From NCBI RefSeq assembly GCF_900112255.1, contig NZ_FOLE01000001.1, positions 434,001 through 498,000 on the forward strand: a stretch of DNA of 64,000 nt, given 5' to 3'. The notes beneath the pieces are model-generated. The model was not told the DNA's origin, made no database searches, and worked only from the letters and a program-made list of their open reading frames with translations. This DNA comes from Flexibacter flexilis DSM 6793. Lineage in GTDB: Bacteria; Bacteroidota; Bacteroidia; Cytophagales; Flexibacteraceae. How positions within the stretch are numbered: the stretch's first letter is position 1; every line of letters starts with the position of its first letter. The translations under genes were made by a program, and so were the position numbers. Shown here in pieces: positions 8,006-17,950 of this stretch.

Positions 8006-9061
8006 TTAAGCCTTCAGCGAATCCATGTCTATCACGAAGCGATATTTCACATCGCCTTTTTCCAAACGCTCAAAAGCTGTGTTTACATCCTGAATATTAA
8101 TAATTTCGCTCTCCGCCACAATGTTGTGTTTATAGCAGAAATCCAACATTTCTTGCGTTTCGGCAATGCCGCCAATGTTCGAACCTGCAAAACTTCTTCT
8201 GCCCATCACCACATTAAACGCATGAATTTCGAGCGGCTCAGGCGGCAAACCCACCAACACTACGGTTCCGTCGTGGCGCAACAGATTCAAATAAGTATTC
8301 ACGTCGTGTTTGGCGGATACCGTGTCTATGATGAAATGTAATTTGCGGTTGTATTTGGCCATTGCCTCCGCATCCGACGACAACACCGCCTCATCAGCAC
8401 CCAAACGTTTGGCATCTTCCACTTTGGCGGGCGAAGTCGTGAAAACCACCACTTCCGCGCCCATCGCTTTCGCGATTTTGATGGCCACGTGTCCCAAACC
8501 ACCGATGCCCAACACACCTACTTTTTTGCCTGCGCTTGCGCCCCAGTGTTTCAGTGGCGAATACACCGTAATACCCGCACAAAGCAACGGTGCTGCCGCT
8601 GCCAAATCTTTAAACGGTGGCATTTTGAGCACATATCTTTCATTACACACATATTTTTTGGAAAAACCGCCAAACGTATGACCGCCCGAAATTTTGTCGG
8701 GGCTATTGAAAGAATACGTTACACCTTCGTCGCAAAACTGCTCAAGGCCGTCGTGACAGTGGTCGCAATGGTCGCAACTGTCCACGATACAACCGACCGC
8801 AGCCAAATCGCCTACTTTGAAATTTTTCACGTGGTTGCCGACAGCCGTTACACGACCTACAATCTCGTGGCCGGGAACGATTGGCGCGAAAAATCCGCCA
8901 AAATCGCCTTTCACTTGGTGCAAATCAGAGTGACAAATGCCACAATACAAAACCTCAAATTCTACATCGTGCGCCTGCACCGCGCGGCGACTAATCATAA
9001 TTTCGTGCAACGGCTCTGTGGTGGCCGTAGTGCCATACGCTTTTACTTGTTGTGTTTCCAT
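8006..9061 (-). CDS. Zinc-dependent NAD(P) alcohol dehydrogenase (cinnamyl alcohol dehydrogenase family)
   Basis: A 351-residue medium-chain dehydrogenase. Cys40 in LYCGICHSDLHQ and His65-Glu66 in VPGHEIVGRV are catalytic zinc ligands; the structural zinc site is Cys96, Cys99, Cys102 and Cys110. The cofactor loop is GIGGLGHVAI. The pattern fits the YahK/CAD group of broad NADPH-dependent aldehyde reductases, so reduction of aldehydes to alcohols is the likely direction. It is probably a single-gene unit: a strong terminator follows and about 290 bases without a recognisable gene precede it up to the cupin gene. Confidence 0.92.
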   Translation of the reverse strand: METQQVKAYGTTATTEPLHEIMISRRAVQAHDVEFEVLYCGICHSDLHQVKGDFGGFFAPIVPGHEIVGRVTAVGNHVKNFKVGDLAAVGCIVDSCDHCDHCHDGLEQFCDEGVTYSFNSPDKISGGHTFGGFSKKYVCNERYVLKMPPFKDLAAAAPLLCAGITVYSPLKHWGASAGKKVGVLGIGGLGHVAIKIAKAMGAEVVVFTTSPAKVEDAKRLGADEAVLSSDAEAMAKYNRKLHFIIDTVSAKHDVNTYLNLLRHDGTVVLVGLPPEPLEIHAFNVVMGRRSFAGSNIGGIAETQEMLDFCYKHNIVAESEIINIQDVNTAFERLEKGDVKYRFVIDMDSLKA

Positions 9062-9348
9062 TTTTTCTATAAAAATCTATTAGTTAAATAGTTAATAACT
9101 ATCACTTAGCATTTTATCACCTTAAAATATTCGAAATTTCGCGCCTATGGCGTTGGCATTTCAGCGAACAATTTTGTGCGGCAAAGCATTCAAACCTGAC
9201 GGATTAAAGACTATAATCCCAAAAGCCTTTAGGCTTGGTATCTTGGTAGTAATCGCCTAATTGATGAATTACGCAAGCACCGTAGGTGTGAAATCTTCTT
9301 TTTCAGCTCATGCTAAATGGCTTAAAAAGTTAGGTTGAGTAATAAAAA

Positions 9349-10599
9349 TTATTTGGCGGGCAAAACTTCGTTCAGGCAATTGATGGCGTTGAGCGTACGC
9401 GGATAACCCACATACGGCAACAGTTGCGTGAGCAGATTAATAATCGTTTGTCGGTCGTTACCCACATTCGCATTGCCCTGAATGTGTCCTTTGATTTGGC
9501 CTTCTGCACCGCCCAACGCCACTAAAAAGGCAAGTGTTACCAGTTCGCGCGTTGGAATATCCAAGCCGCTGCGCGTAACATAGTCGCCGAAACAGTTAGC
9601 CGACAAATACTGCTGAATATGTAGCAAATCTTTAGGCGAATTTTTATACATATCGTCTATGCGACTACCAAAGATTTGTTTTTGCAAAGCCAACCCTTTT
9701 TCCTGTCGGTTTTCGGGCGTAGTGGTAGCATGGCTTTCCAGCGGTAAGGCAATATTTCTTTCTTTGAAAATGTCGTTGGTGGCGGCGATAAAATCTATCA
9801 CTTTCGCAACGCCCACATAAGGCACGGCCTGATACACCACTTCTTTAATTTCCGTTGGTCGAACACCTACATTCAGCGCAGCGTTCACAAACATTCTATA
9901 TTCTGTAAGAGCCTGACTGCCAATCGTAGAAGCCATAATCAGCAAAGTACGACGCTTCACGTCCGTTGTATCGTGGCTGATTACTTCATCAAATGCAAAA
10001 TTGTCGAACACCGCCACCAAATCGGGGTCTGTTTGTTGTACTTTTGAAATATAATCTGGCCACAATTGGCGATGATTAGCCAAAGCCTTTGCGTTCGGTT
10101 GCGTGCCGTTATTGCTTTGCGCCTGATTGTAGTCTGTGTCGCTTACGGGTTCGAACCATTCGGTTTTGTCTTTGTCCACGTCCGTAATCATGGCAATATG
10201 TCGCATACTGTTTTGGTGAGAAGCTCCGTGCCAATGCACTACATTTTTAGGGATTTTCACCACATCGCCTTCCCGAATTACGCGCATAGGCTGGCCTTTT
10301 TCCTGATAGTACCCGATTCCTTCAATCACAAAAAGAAGCTGGCCGCTTCGATGACTATGCCAATTGGTGCGGGCTTGCCGCTCGAAGGTTACCGTTGCGA
10401 TGTTGGCATTATAACCTTCGTCGGGCGTTACGTTCATGTTTACCCACACCGTACCCGTAAACCATTCTTTCGGGGCGGCATTTCCTTTGTTGATAAAAGA
10501 TGCCATTTGATTTTTTTTGTTTATTTGTTTGGTCTGGGCAAAAGCAACACCACCGTACAGCATTGTTACCAATCCCCAAAATGCTACTATTTGTTTCAT
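9349..10599 (-). CDS. Secreted cupin / carboxymuconolactone decarboxylase fusion protein
   Basis: A 416-residue protein with a signal peptide (residues 1-21, ending AFA/QTK). A cupin domain occupies about 55-150, with the metal-binding set TNWHSHRSGQLLFVIEG and a later VHWHG. Two carboxymuconolactone-decarboxylase-like (AhpD-like) helical repeats follow at about 190-285 and 305-400. CMD domains of the AhpD type use a CxxC pair; here no CxxC is visible, so peroxidase chemistry of that kind is unlikely. The combination is known in bacterial quinone- or lactone-related proteins but the substrate is not defined. It lies upstream of aldehyde/alcohol redox genes and follows the Rossmann remnant on the same strand. 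Confidence 0.85.
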   Translation of the reverse strand: MKQIVAFWGLVTMLYGGVAFAQTKQINKKNQMASFINKGNAAPKEWFTGTVWVNMNVTPDEGYNANIATVTFERQARTNWHSHRSGQLLFVIEGIGYYQEKGQPMRVIREGDVVKIPKNVVHWHGASHQNSMRHIAMITDVDKDKTEWFEPVSDTDYNQAQSNNGTQPNAKALANHRQLWPDYISKVQQTDPDLVAVFDNFAFDEVISHDTTDVKRRTLLIMASTIGSQALTEYRMFVNAALNVGVRPTEIKEVVYQAVPYVGVAKVIDFIAATNDIFKERNIALPLESHATTTPENRQEKGLALQKQIFGSRIDDMYKNSPKDLLHIQQYLSANCFGDYVTRSGLDIPTRELVTLAFLVALGGAEGQIKGHIQGNANVGNDRQTIINLLTQLLPYVGYPRTLNAINCLNEVLPAK

Positions 10600-10623
10600 C
10601 GTGTTTATTTAACTAACAGAAAA

Positions 10624-10737
10624 TCAAGGCTTACTAATGCCCAGATTTTGATTAAGATGCAAAGCTGGATTCTGCACGATAGTGGCCACGAAAGCAGCAA
10701 TACTTCCACTTGCCCCGATAATGAGCACTTTTGTCAT
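10624..10737 (-). pseudogene. N-terminal remnant of an NAD(P)-binding Rossmann-fold (SDR/NmrA-like) gene
   Basis: A 37-codon frame begins MTKVLIIGASGSIAAF, a textbook dinucleotide-binding start (GASGSIA), and runs into a stop soon after QNPALHLNQNLGISKP. Intact relatives are about 200-300 residues long, so only the first strand, loop and helix remain. No continuation is found before the cupin gene. It starts 12 bases after the aldo/keto reductase stop, as an operon member would. The most likely reading is an internal deletion of a reductase gene; a genuine short peptide is less likely. Confidence 0.6.
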
Positions 10738-10749
10738 GTAAACTTTGGC

Positions 10750-12039
<1,290 letters not shown>

Positions 12040-12858
12040 ATGTCTGTTCACCGTTCAGAACCCAAGCGCATCACCACGCATACACTTTTGGAGATGAAGC
12101 AAAAGGGCGAAAAAATAAGTATGCTCACAGCCTACGATTATTCGATGGCTCGAATTTTTGACAGTGCAGGAATAGACGTGTTGCTCGTCGGCGACTCGGC
12201 TTCTAACGTAATGGCTGGCCACGAAACTACTTTGCCCATTACACTCGACCAAATGATTTATCATGCCTCCTCGGTGGTCAGGGCTGTAAAGCGTTGCTTG
12301 GTGGTGGTGGACTTACCGTTTGGTTCGTATCAGGGCAACTCTTCGGAGGCTCTGCGTTCGGCTATCCGCATCATGAAAGAATCTGGCGGCCATGCTATTA
12401 AAGTAGAAGGCGGCAGTGAAATAAAAGAATCGGTGTTGCGTGTGTTGAGTGCTGGTGTGCCTGTGATGGGACATTTGGGACTTACGCCGCAGTCTATCTA
12501 CAAATTCGGAACTTATACGGTACGCGCCAAAGAAGAAGCCGAAGCCCAAAAGTTGATAGAAGATGCCAAAATGCTCGAAGAATGTGGCTGTTTTGCGTTG
12601 GTTTTAGAAAAAATCCCTTCTAAGTTGGCCAAACGCGTAGCCGAAGAAATTAATATTCCTGTCATTGGAATTGGTGCAGGGCCGCACGTGGATGGTCAAG
12701 TGCTTGTTTCGCATGATTTGCTGGGTATTACCAACGAATTTAAGCCGCGTTTCTTGCGTAAATATGCTGACTTACACAGTATTATGATCGAAGCTGTAGC
12801 CAATTATATAACGGACGTGAAAGAAAATACATTCCCGAACGAAAAAGAATGTTATTAA
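12040..12858 (+). CDS. panB: 3-methyl-2-oxobutanoate hydroxymethyltransferase
   Basis: A 272-residue TIM-barrel enzyme that transfers a hydroxymethyl group from methylenetetrahydrofolate to 2-oxoisovalerate, the first committed step of pantothenate (coenzyme A) synthesis. Family signatures are present in order: [58 protein letters not shown] and [15 protein letters not shown]. The length is typical. The other pantothenate genes are not in the window. The start fits the conserved N-terminal [13 protein letters not shown] region. Confidence 0.97.
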   Translation: MSVHRSEPKRITTHTLLEMKQKGEKISMLTAYDYSMARIFDSAGIDVLLVGDSASNVMAGHETTLPITLDQMIYHASSVVRAVKRCLVVVDLPFGSYQGNSSEALRSAIRIMKESGGHAIKVEGGSEIKESVLRVLSAGVPVMGHLGLTPQSIYKFGTYTVRAKEEAEAQKLIEDAKMLEECGCFALVLEKIPSKLAKRVAEEINIPVIGIGAGPHVDGQVLVSHDLLGITNEFKPRFLRKYADLHSIMIEAVANYITDVKENTFPNEKECY

Positions 12859-13006
12859 TTATTGAGCGTAAAAATCTGTTTTTGAAGTAGAAAATTTAGC
12901 TTCAAAGAATTTTTACCTTATCTTGCGTAGGCCAAACTTCTGCAAATTTTGTACAGATTTGAGCCTGTTTTTTTATTTACTCACTTAAAAACAAATCCTT
13001 ACGACG

Positions 13007-13117
13007 ATGGCCAAAAGCACAGATATGCGCAAAGAAAAGAAAAAAGAGCCAACAAAGTCTCTAAAAGAAAAGCGCGACGCGAAAAAACAAAAAAAGAATG
13101 ACCGTTCTAGCGACTAA
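13007..13117 (+). CDS. Tiny Lys-rich basic protein
   Basis: A 36-codon frame starting MAKSTDMRKEKKKEPTKS and ending NDRSSD. It contains 12 Lys and 3 Arg, with no hydrophobic core, so it should be disordered and could bind nucleic acid. Short proteins with a MAK..MRKEKKK start are, to my recollection, frequent in Bacteroidetes, which together with the terminator 35 bases downstream supports a real gene. The function is unknown. A poly-A-rich chance frame is the alternative. Confidence 0.55.
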   Translation: MAKSTDMRKEKKKEPTKSLKEKRDAKKQKKNDRSSD

Positions 13118-13152
13118 TTTTTTTGTTTCAATTTTTTCTTGAAAGCCAATAA

Positions 13153-13194
13153 AAAGGCTTAGTAATGAATAAACTTACTCATTACTAAGCCTTT
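13153..13194. terminator. Bidirectional terminator
   Basis: Perfect 16-base arms (AAAGGCTTAGTAATGA and its inverse) around a 10-base loop, with A/T runs on both sides. It sits between the Lys-rich gene and the convergent glycosidase gene and can serve both. Confidence 0.75.
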
Positions 13195-13214
13195 AGCTTT
13201 TATAAATCTATTGC

Positions 13215-15035
13215 TTATTTCGTTTTGGGAGCTTTGCTCACTTGCCAAATGGCTAAGGCTGTTTCGGCACTGCACCAACTCAGCGGCGAAGCTGGGCTAC
13301 AATCCGAGCCATCAGGATAAATACGTTCGGGCATGAGGCCGTACACATTGCTATTGTCTATCATCCAACCCAAAAGCTGTTTGGCATCTGCCCATTCTTG
13401 GTGCAGTACGCGGTATTGCACCAGTGCCGCCGACGTAAAGAAAAATGCCGCGTGTCCGTAAGTGGCTAAGCCATGTTCGGGCGTGTCGAAATACTGCAAA
13501 CCTCCACCCAAAATCATAGCGTTAGTTTTGTACCATTCGGCTGTTTTTTGCATGGTTTCGTTGTCGGGGTAGCCCCACAAAATCCCGAAAAGCGATGAAG
13601 TATCGTACAAATACGTTGGCGTGTTGCCTTCGATAGATGTACCGTCGTCGGCCTTGCGGTCTATCGTGCGCAAATCCATGTAAGTACCTGTTTTGGGGTC
13701 AATCATGCGATTGATGTTGGCCGCCATCAGGTCGGCAGCTTTTTCGTAGCTGTTGGCTTTTTCGGTATTGTTCCATTTGCGGGCAATGTGCGAAGCCGTG
13801 CGCAATGCCGCTGCGCAAGTTAGGTTGGTAGAAGGCAAATAACCTGTCCATTCCACGATGCCACCTTCGTACAACAAGCCGTTTTTATCTAATTTATTTA
13901 CCAGAAAATCAGCCGTTTGATAGAAAAATTCGGGTGTGGTAAGCCACTGGCCTGTTTGCTCGTGGTATTCGTTGATTAGCCAAATGAAATAGCCGTTTGC
14001 GTCCCATTCGGGTTCGTCGTAGCGTGCGCCGTCGCCTGCATTTACGCCTTTGCCGAAAGCGTTGTAACGGGCATACCATTCGCCAACCGATTTTTTATCT
14101 ACAAAAGTTTTTTGCCAATATTCAATTACTTGTTTGGCTTCTTCGCGGTGGCCTGTGAGCAACATCACGCGGGCGGTTTTCATGGCATCGCGCGGGTAGA
14201 GTTGGGGCATTCCTTGCGTGCGGAACTGGCCCGTAATGTCGGCAGGGATTTGACCGCCTAAGTTGGCCGAACGCGCCGCGATAAGATTGCGCTGGAAATA
14301 GGTGCGCAATTCTTGTTGGGTTTTGTCGGGCTGCTTGCCAGAGGCCAACCATTTGTCCCAATAAGCCGCCGCCGTAGCCATCGGCGTTTTGTCGGCTTTC
14401 AATACCGCAATGTTTTGCTCTAAGGCTTTGAGCGAATGCGCCGCCGTAATGGCAATGGTTAATTTTTTTGTTCCTTTAAAAGAAATGCTCGAATCGGCTA
14501 CGCTGATTTGGTCGGTTGCTTTGCCTGAAAGAATAACAAAACCCACATACACGCCATTGCTCCAACGGCCATACGCCCAATTTTTGTTGGCTTTCAATTC
14601 GGTAAGTTCCGTGATGCGGTTGGTGGAAATGTATTTGCGCAAACCCACCAAATACCCTACGGATTGTGCCGCTTGCGTTTCCACAATAATGGCATTTTTG
14701 GGGTGACTTGTCAGCGAAATAGATTCTTTATCTGTCTGAGAATGAATAACATAAGGTGCGGAAAGTGTCGTTTCTTTCAGTTCGGTGATGGGTTGCCATT
14801 GCCCTGCTGCCGTGCGCGTAAGCAACTGCGTAGAACGCAAATAATCGGTGGTATAATCCTCGAAATAAAGATGTTGAATCCCCATTTGGTTGGTTTGCTT
14901 CACGATGCGGGCATCATCGGAATACGCAAAATTAAGCGTGCCATTGCCCAGCACCGAAAAGCCTTTCCATTTGCCCGCAGAGGCAGGAAGTGCCACCAAC
15001 CAAGCGGCAGCCAGTAGTAAAATAGTTTTCTTCAT
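13215..15035 (-). CDS. Secreted glycoside hydrolase, GH15/six-hairpin type
   Basis: A 606-residue protein with a signal peptide (MKKTILLLAAAWLVALPASA). An N-terminal beta-rich domain precedes an alpha/alpha-barrel region with LYPRDAMKTARVML, DEPEWDANGYFIWL, VEWTGYLPSTNLTC and a C-terminal SPLSWCSAETALA, the pattern of GH15 glucoamylase-like enzymes. Substrates in the family include starch oligosaccharides and trehalose. The Glu-rich positions needed for catalysis cannot be fixed without an alignment. It is a single gene here with a terminator after it; the GH13 amylase gene lies 9 kb away. Confidence 0.75.
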   Translation of the reverse strand: MKKTILLLAAAWLVALPASAGKWKGFSVLGNGTLNFAYSDDARIVKQTNQMGIQHLYFEDYTTDYLRSTQLLTRTAAGQWQPITELKETTLSAPYVIHSQTDKESISLTSHPKNAIIVETQAAQSVGYLVGLRKYISTNRITELTELKANKNWAYGRWSNGVYVGFVILSGKATDQISVADSSISFKGTKKLTIAITAAHSLKALEQNIAVLKADKTPMATAAAYWDKWLASGKQPDKTQQELRTYFQRNLIAARSANLGGQIPADITGQFRTQGMPQLYPRDAMKTARVMLLTGHREEAKQVIEYWQKTFVDKKSVGEWYARYNAFGKGVNAGDGARYDEPEWDANGYFIWLINEYHEQTGQWLTTPEFFYQTADFLVNKLDKNGLLYEGGIVEWTGYLPSTNLTCAAALRTASHIARKWNNTEKANSYEKAADLMAANINRMIDPKTGTYMDLRTIDRKADDGTSIEGNTPTYLYDTSSLFGILWGYPDNETMQKTAEWYKTNAMILGGGLQYFDTPEHGLATYGHAAFFFTSAALVQYRVLHQEWADAKQLLGWMIDNSNVYGLMPERIYPDGSDCSPASPLSWCSAETALAIWQVSKAPKTK

Positions 15036-15361
15036 AGTAACTTATCATTTTTTGGTTAAATGAGCCCAAAAATACAGATTTCGCCGTGCGGCCAATACTT
15101 CTGCTCTATTTTTATTTAAGATCTACGAAAGCATTGTAAATGGATAATGGAGTTTAGTTGATACAGCAAGATTTTATAAATCCAAAACTACATTTTGTAA
15201 ACTGAAAAGCGTCTTTCGTGAGGTGAAATGGCTTATTGGTGTATAAATTGAAATTATTTAAAAATATCTTAATTGTTTTACAAAATATTACCACTCTTAC
15301 GATATACAGTAGTTAGAATGATTAAGTAAATTATTACATTGGTTAGCTTTACGTTTTCAGT

Positions 15362-15398
15362 AAAAAGCCTGTCTGCACACATTGCAAACAGGCTTTTT
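15362..15398 (-). terminator. Terminator of menA
   Basis: Eleven-base arms AAAAAGCCTGT and ACAGGCTTTTT around a 15-base loop, 28 bases past the menA stop. The interval from here to the glycosidase start (15036-15361) is A/T-rich; I see no gene in it and it must carry the glycosidase promoter. Confidence 0.7.
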
Positions 15399-15425
15399 TA
15401 TTAAGAAATAATTTCTGGATTTCGA

Positions 15426-16328
15426 TTAAAGCAGTTGGCCAATTCCAAACGTAATAACAAATAACAATGTCGTCAAAGCCATTTGTTTAAGATACGGGTC
15501 AAGCTCTGCTGGTTGGGTTTTGCGTTGTACATTCAGGCCATTCACAAGCACCAAAGGCACTGCCAACAAGAAAAGCCATTGATACACCGACGCAGGGCGC
15601 AACAACACATAAGCCACCGCGCAAGCCAAGCCAGCCACCAACAAAAACCAGTGATAAACGCGGGCTTTGGCCGCGCCCAAGCGCACCGGAATCGACATTT
15701 TGCCAGCCTGTACGTCAGATTTCATGTCGCGGATATTATTGACATTCAGCACTGCCGTCGCAAAGAAGCCACAAGCCGCCGCAGGCAAAAACACAGGCGG
15801 TTCGAGTGTGTGCGTGTGCAAATAATATGTTCCCAACACGCCCGTTAGCCCAAAAAATAGCATCACGGAAATATCGCCCAAGCCCGCGTAACCATACGGA
15901 CGGCTGCCGTTCGTGTAAGTGATGGCCGCAATAATACATACGATGCCAAGCCCGAAAAACGTCAAGAATATTTGCCAAGAAGCTCCCAAACTCACCCATA
16001 ACAAAGCCACACCAGACACTACCGAAAGTCCCGAAAACACATAAATCGCGCGTTTCATGGCTTGCGGCGTAATCGAGCCAGCTTGCACGGCACGTTTAGG
16101 CCCTTCGCGCTCGATGCTGTCCGCACCGTGCACCGAGTCGCCGTAGTCGTTGGCCAAATTGGAAAGGATTTGCAAAAAAATGGTAGTCAGGCAGGCCAAC
16201 GCCAACACCCAACCATTGAAAAGCTGCTCACGCGCAGCCAAAAAACTCCCCATCAGGATACTGGCCAAAGCCAAAGGTAAGGTACGCGGACGAGCCGCCG
16301 AAATCCATGCCGAAGCGGGTGTACTCAT
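15426..16328 (-). CDS. menA: 1,4-dihydroxy-2-naphthoate polyprenyltransferase
   Basis: A 300-residue integral membrane prenyltransferase of the UbiA family that attaches the polyprenyl tail in menaquinone synthesis. The first Asp-rich motif is NLANDYGDSVHGADS near 60-75, followed by EGPKRA, and the second is NNIRDMKSDVQAGK near 196-209. Eight to nine hydrophobic segments are apparent. The N terminus (SAWISAARPRTLPLALA) is typical. It is divergent from mutA; other men genes are not in the window. Confidence 0.95.
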   Translation of the reverse strand: MSTPASAWISAARPRTLPLALASILMGSFLAAREQLFNGWVLALACLTTIFLQILSNLANDYGDSVHGADSIEREGPKRAVQAGSITPQAMKRAIYVFSGLSVVSGVALLWVSLGASWQIFLTFFGLGIVCIIAAITYTNGSRPYGYAGLGDISVMLFFGLTGVLGTYYLHTHTLEPPVFLPAAACGFFATAVLNVNNIRDMKSDVQAGKMSIPVRLGAAKARVYHWFLLVAGLACAVAYVLLRPASVYQWLFLLAVPLVLVNGLNVQRKTQPAELDPYLKQMALTTLLFVITFGIGQLL

Positions 16329-16442
16329 AAAAAAGCTGAATTTGTTTTTGAGGCAAAGGTGCTAAATATTTCGTTCAAATGCGAAAATCATATTTTTGGT
16401 ACAGATTCAATACAAAAAATATATTTATTTCCCTGAAAACGT

Positions 16443-16473
16443 TTTCGTTTTGGGGGCTTGTGTGTTACCTTCG
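16443..16473 (+). promoter_or_regulatory. Candidate promoter of mutA
   Basis: TTTC at 16443-16446, a 19-base spacer and TACCTTCG at 16466-16473 match the Bacteroidetes TTTG-N19-TAnnTTTG promoter with one mismatch in each box. The mutA start codon is about 42 bases downstream. Confidence 0.45.
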
Positions 16474-16514
16474 CCCTGAACAATTCAATTCAACACCCCT
16501 TACACCTGAAATTT

Positions 16515-17882
16515 ATGACAACCTCAACACCCACATCCCTTTTTTCGGAATTTTCCGCCCAAAGTAAAGCGCAATGGGAAGCGCAAGTAGCCAAAGACCT
16601 CAAAAATCCAGAAGCCGTACAAGGTTTGGTTTGGAACAGCCCCGACGGCTTGGTCGTGCCTTCGTTCGCTACGCCCGAAGACCGTCCGCAAGGTGGCGTT
16701 TTCGTTCCCAAATCCTCGAAAGGCTGGCAGTTCCGCGAATGTATTTTGGCCGACAATCAGGCGCAAGCCAACACGGAAGCATTGGCCGCCATCGAAAAAG
16801 GAGCACAAGAAATTACGTTTGTTTTGTCGGGCAAAAATGCAGATTATCAGACACTTTTTAAGAAAATTAATCTAAAAGAAACGCCCGTAACGGTGGCTTT
16901 GTCGGAAGATTTTGGCGCATTGTTATCTTTCTTAGAAAAAAATAATGCTACGCTTACACCCCTGAAAGGTGGTTTTGCTTTCGACCCCATCAAAGAATAT
17001 TTGACCAAAGGCACGCCGCTTGCCGCTTGCTTCGAGCAACTGGCCGCCGCTTTCACGCTGATGAAAGATTCGGCACATTGGTCGGGTTTGCAAGTAAGCA
17101 GCAGTTATTTTCAGGCTGCGGGCGCGTCTGTGCCTCAGCAAGTTGGCCTGACGTTGGCCGCAGTAGTAGAGTATTGGAATAAACTTTCGGATAAAGGCTT
17201 GGACATCAAAACTTTGTCGGCCAAAACGGAATTGGAAGTAGGCGTAGGAACGCATTATTTCATGGAAATTGCCAAGTTACGTGCTTTGCGGTTGCTTTTG
17301 AGCAAAGTAAATGCCGCTTTCGGTAACGAAGCCGCCGCGCCATCGGCCATTCACGCCACCACGGCCAGCTACACGCTTGCCACTACCGACCCCGACACGA
17401 ATATGTTGCGCCACACCACCGAAGCCATGTCGGCTACGATTGGCGGAGCTGATAGCCTGAGCATTGCGCCGCACACCAGCGACTATTCGCCGTTTACGAG
17501 CCGCATCGCACGCAATATTTCTACACTTTTGCGCGAAGAAAGCTACTTGGACCGTGTAACAGATGCCTCATCAGGTAGCTATTACATCGAAAATCTCACG
17601 GACGAAGTAGCCAAAGCAGGTTGGGAATTTTTCCAAGCCATTGAAGCCAAAGGCGGTTTGTTGGCAGCTTTTGAAACGGGTTTTGTGCAAGAATCCGTAG
17701 CTGAAAATCACGCCAAACACGTGGCTCTTTGGAAAGAGAAAAAATGGGTTTTAGTTGGGGTTAATAAATATTTGAACCCGAAAGAGGCCGCACCAGAAGC
17801 CCACGAAGCAGCCGCCCAAACTACTGCTTCAGGCGTGCGTTTGCTTACGCCAGTGCCTTTGTACGAAGCGGCTCAAAGCTAA
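16515..17882 (+). CDS. mutA: Methylmalonyl-CoA mutase, small (beta) subunit
   Basis: A 455-residue subunit starting at MTTSTPTSLFSEFSAQSKAQW; the candidate promoter overlaps any earlier start. Together with MutB it interconverts succinyl-CoA and (R)-methylmalonyl-CoA. The landmarks SYTLATTDPDTNMLRHTTEA, ISTLLREESYLDRVTDASSG and SYYIENLTDEVAKAGWEFFQ are clear. The usual cobalamin-binding C-terminal domain is missing, as in the short small subunits known in Cytophagales-type bacteria; catalysis depends on MutB. Unusually, no mutB follows: a terminator and the convergent adenine deaminase gene do. Confidence 0.92.
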   Translation: MTTSTPTSLFSEFSAQSKAQWEAQVAKDLKNPEAVQGLVWNSPDGLVVPSFATPEDRPQGGVFVPKSSKGWQFRECILADNQAQANTEALAAIEKGAQEITFVLSGKNADYQTLFKKINLKETPVTVALSEDFGALLSFLEKNNATLTPLKGGFAFDPIKEYLTKGTPLAACFEQLAAAFTLMKDSAHWSGLQVSSSYFQAAGASVPQQVGLTLAAVVEYWNKLSDKGLDIKTLSAKTELEVGVGTHYFMEIAKLRALRLLLSKVNAAFGNEAAAPSAIHATTASYTLATTDPDTNMLRHTTEAMSATIGGADSLSIAPHTSDYSPFTSRIARNISTLLREESYLDRVTDASSGSYYIENLTDEVAKAGWEFFQAIEAKGGLLAAFETGFVQESVAENHAKHVALWKEKKWVLVGVNKYLNPKEAAPEAHEAAAQTTASGVRLLTPVPLYEAAQS

Positions 17883-17896
17883 AAAATACTGAAAAA

Positions 17897-17950
17897 ATAA
17901 GTAAGATCGGGGGCGTTTGGCTAAAGCCAAACGCCCCCGATCTTACTTAT
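17897..17950. terminator. Long perfect hairpin, bidirectional terminator
   Basis: Twenty-six paired bases without mismatch (core GATCGGGGGCGTTTGGCT) close on a two-base centre. The right arm includes the last codons and stop of the adenine deaminase gene on the opposite strand. It separates convergent mutA and ade. Confidence 0.8.
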
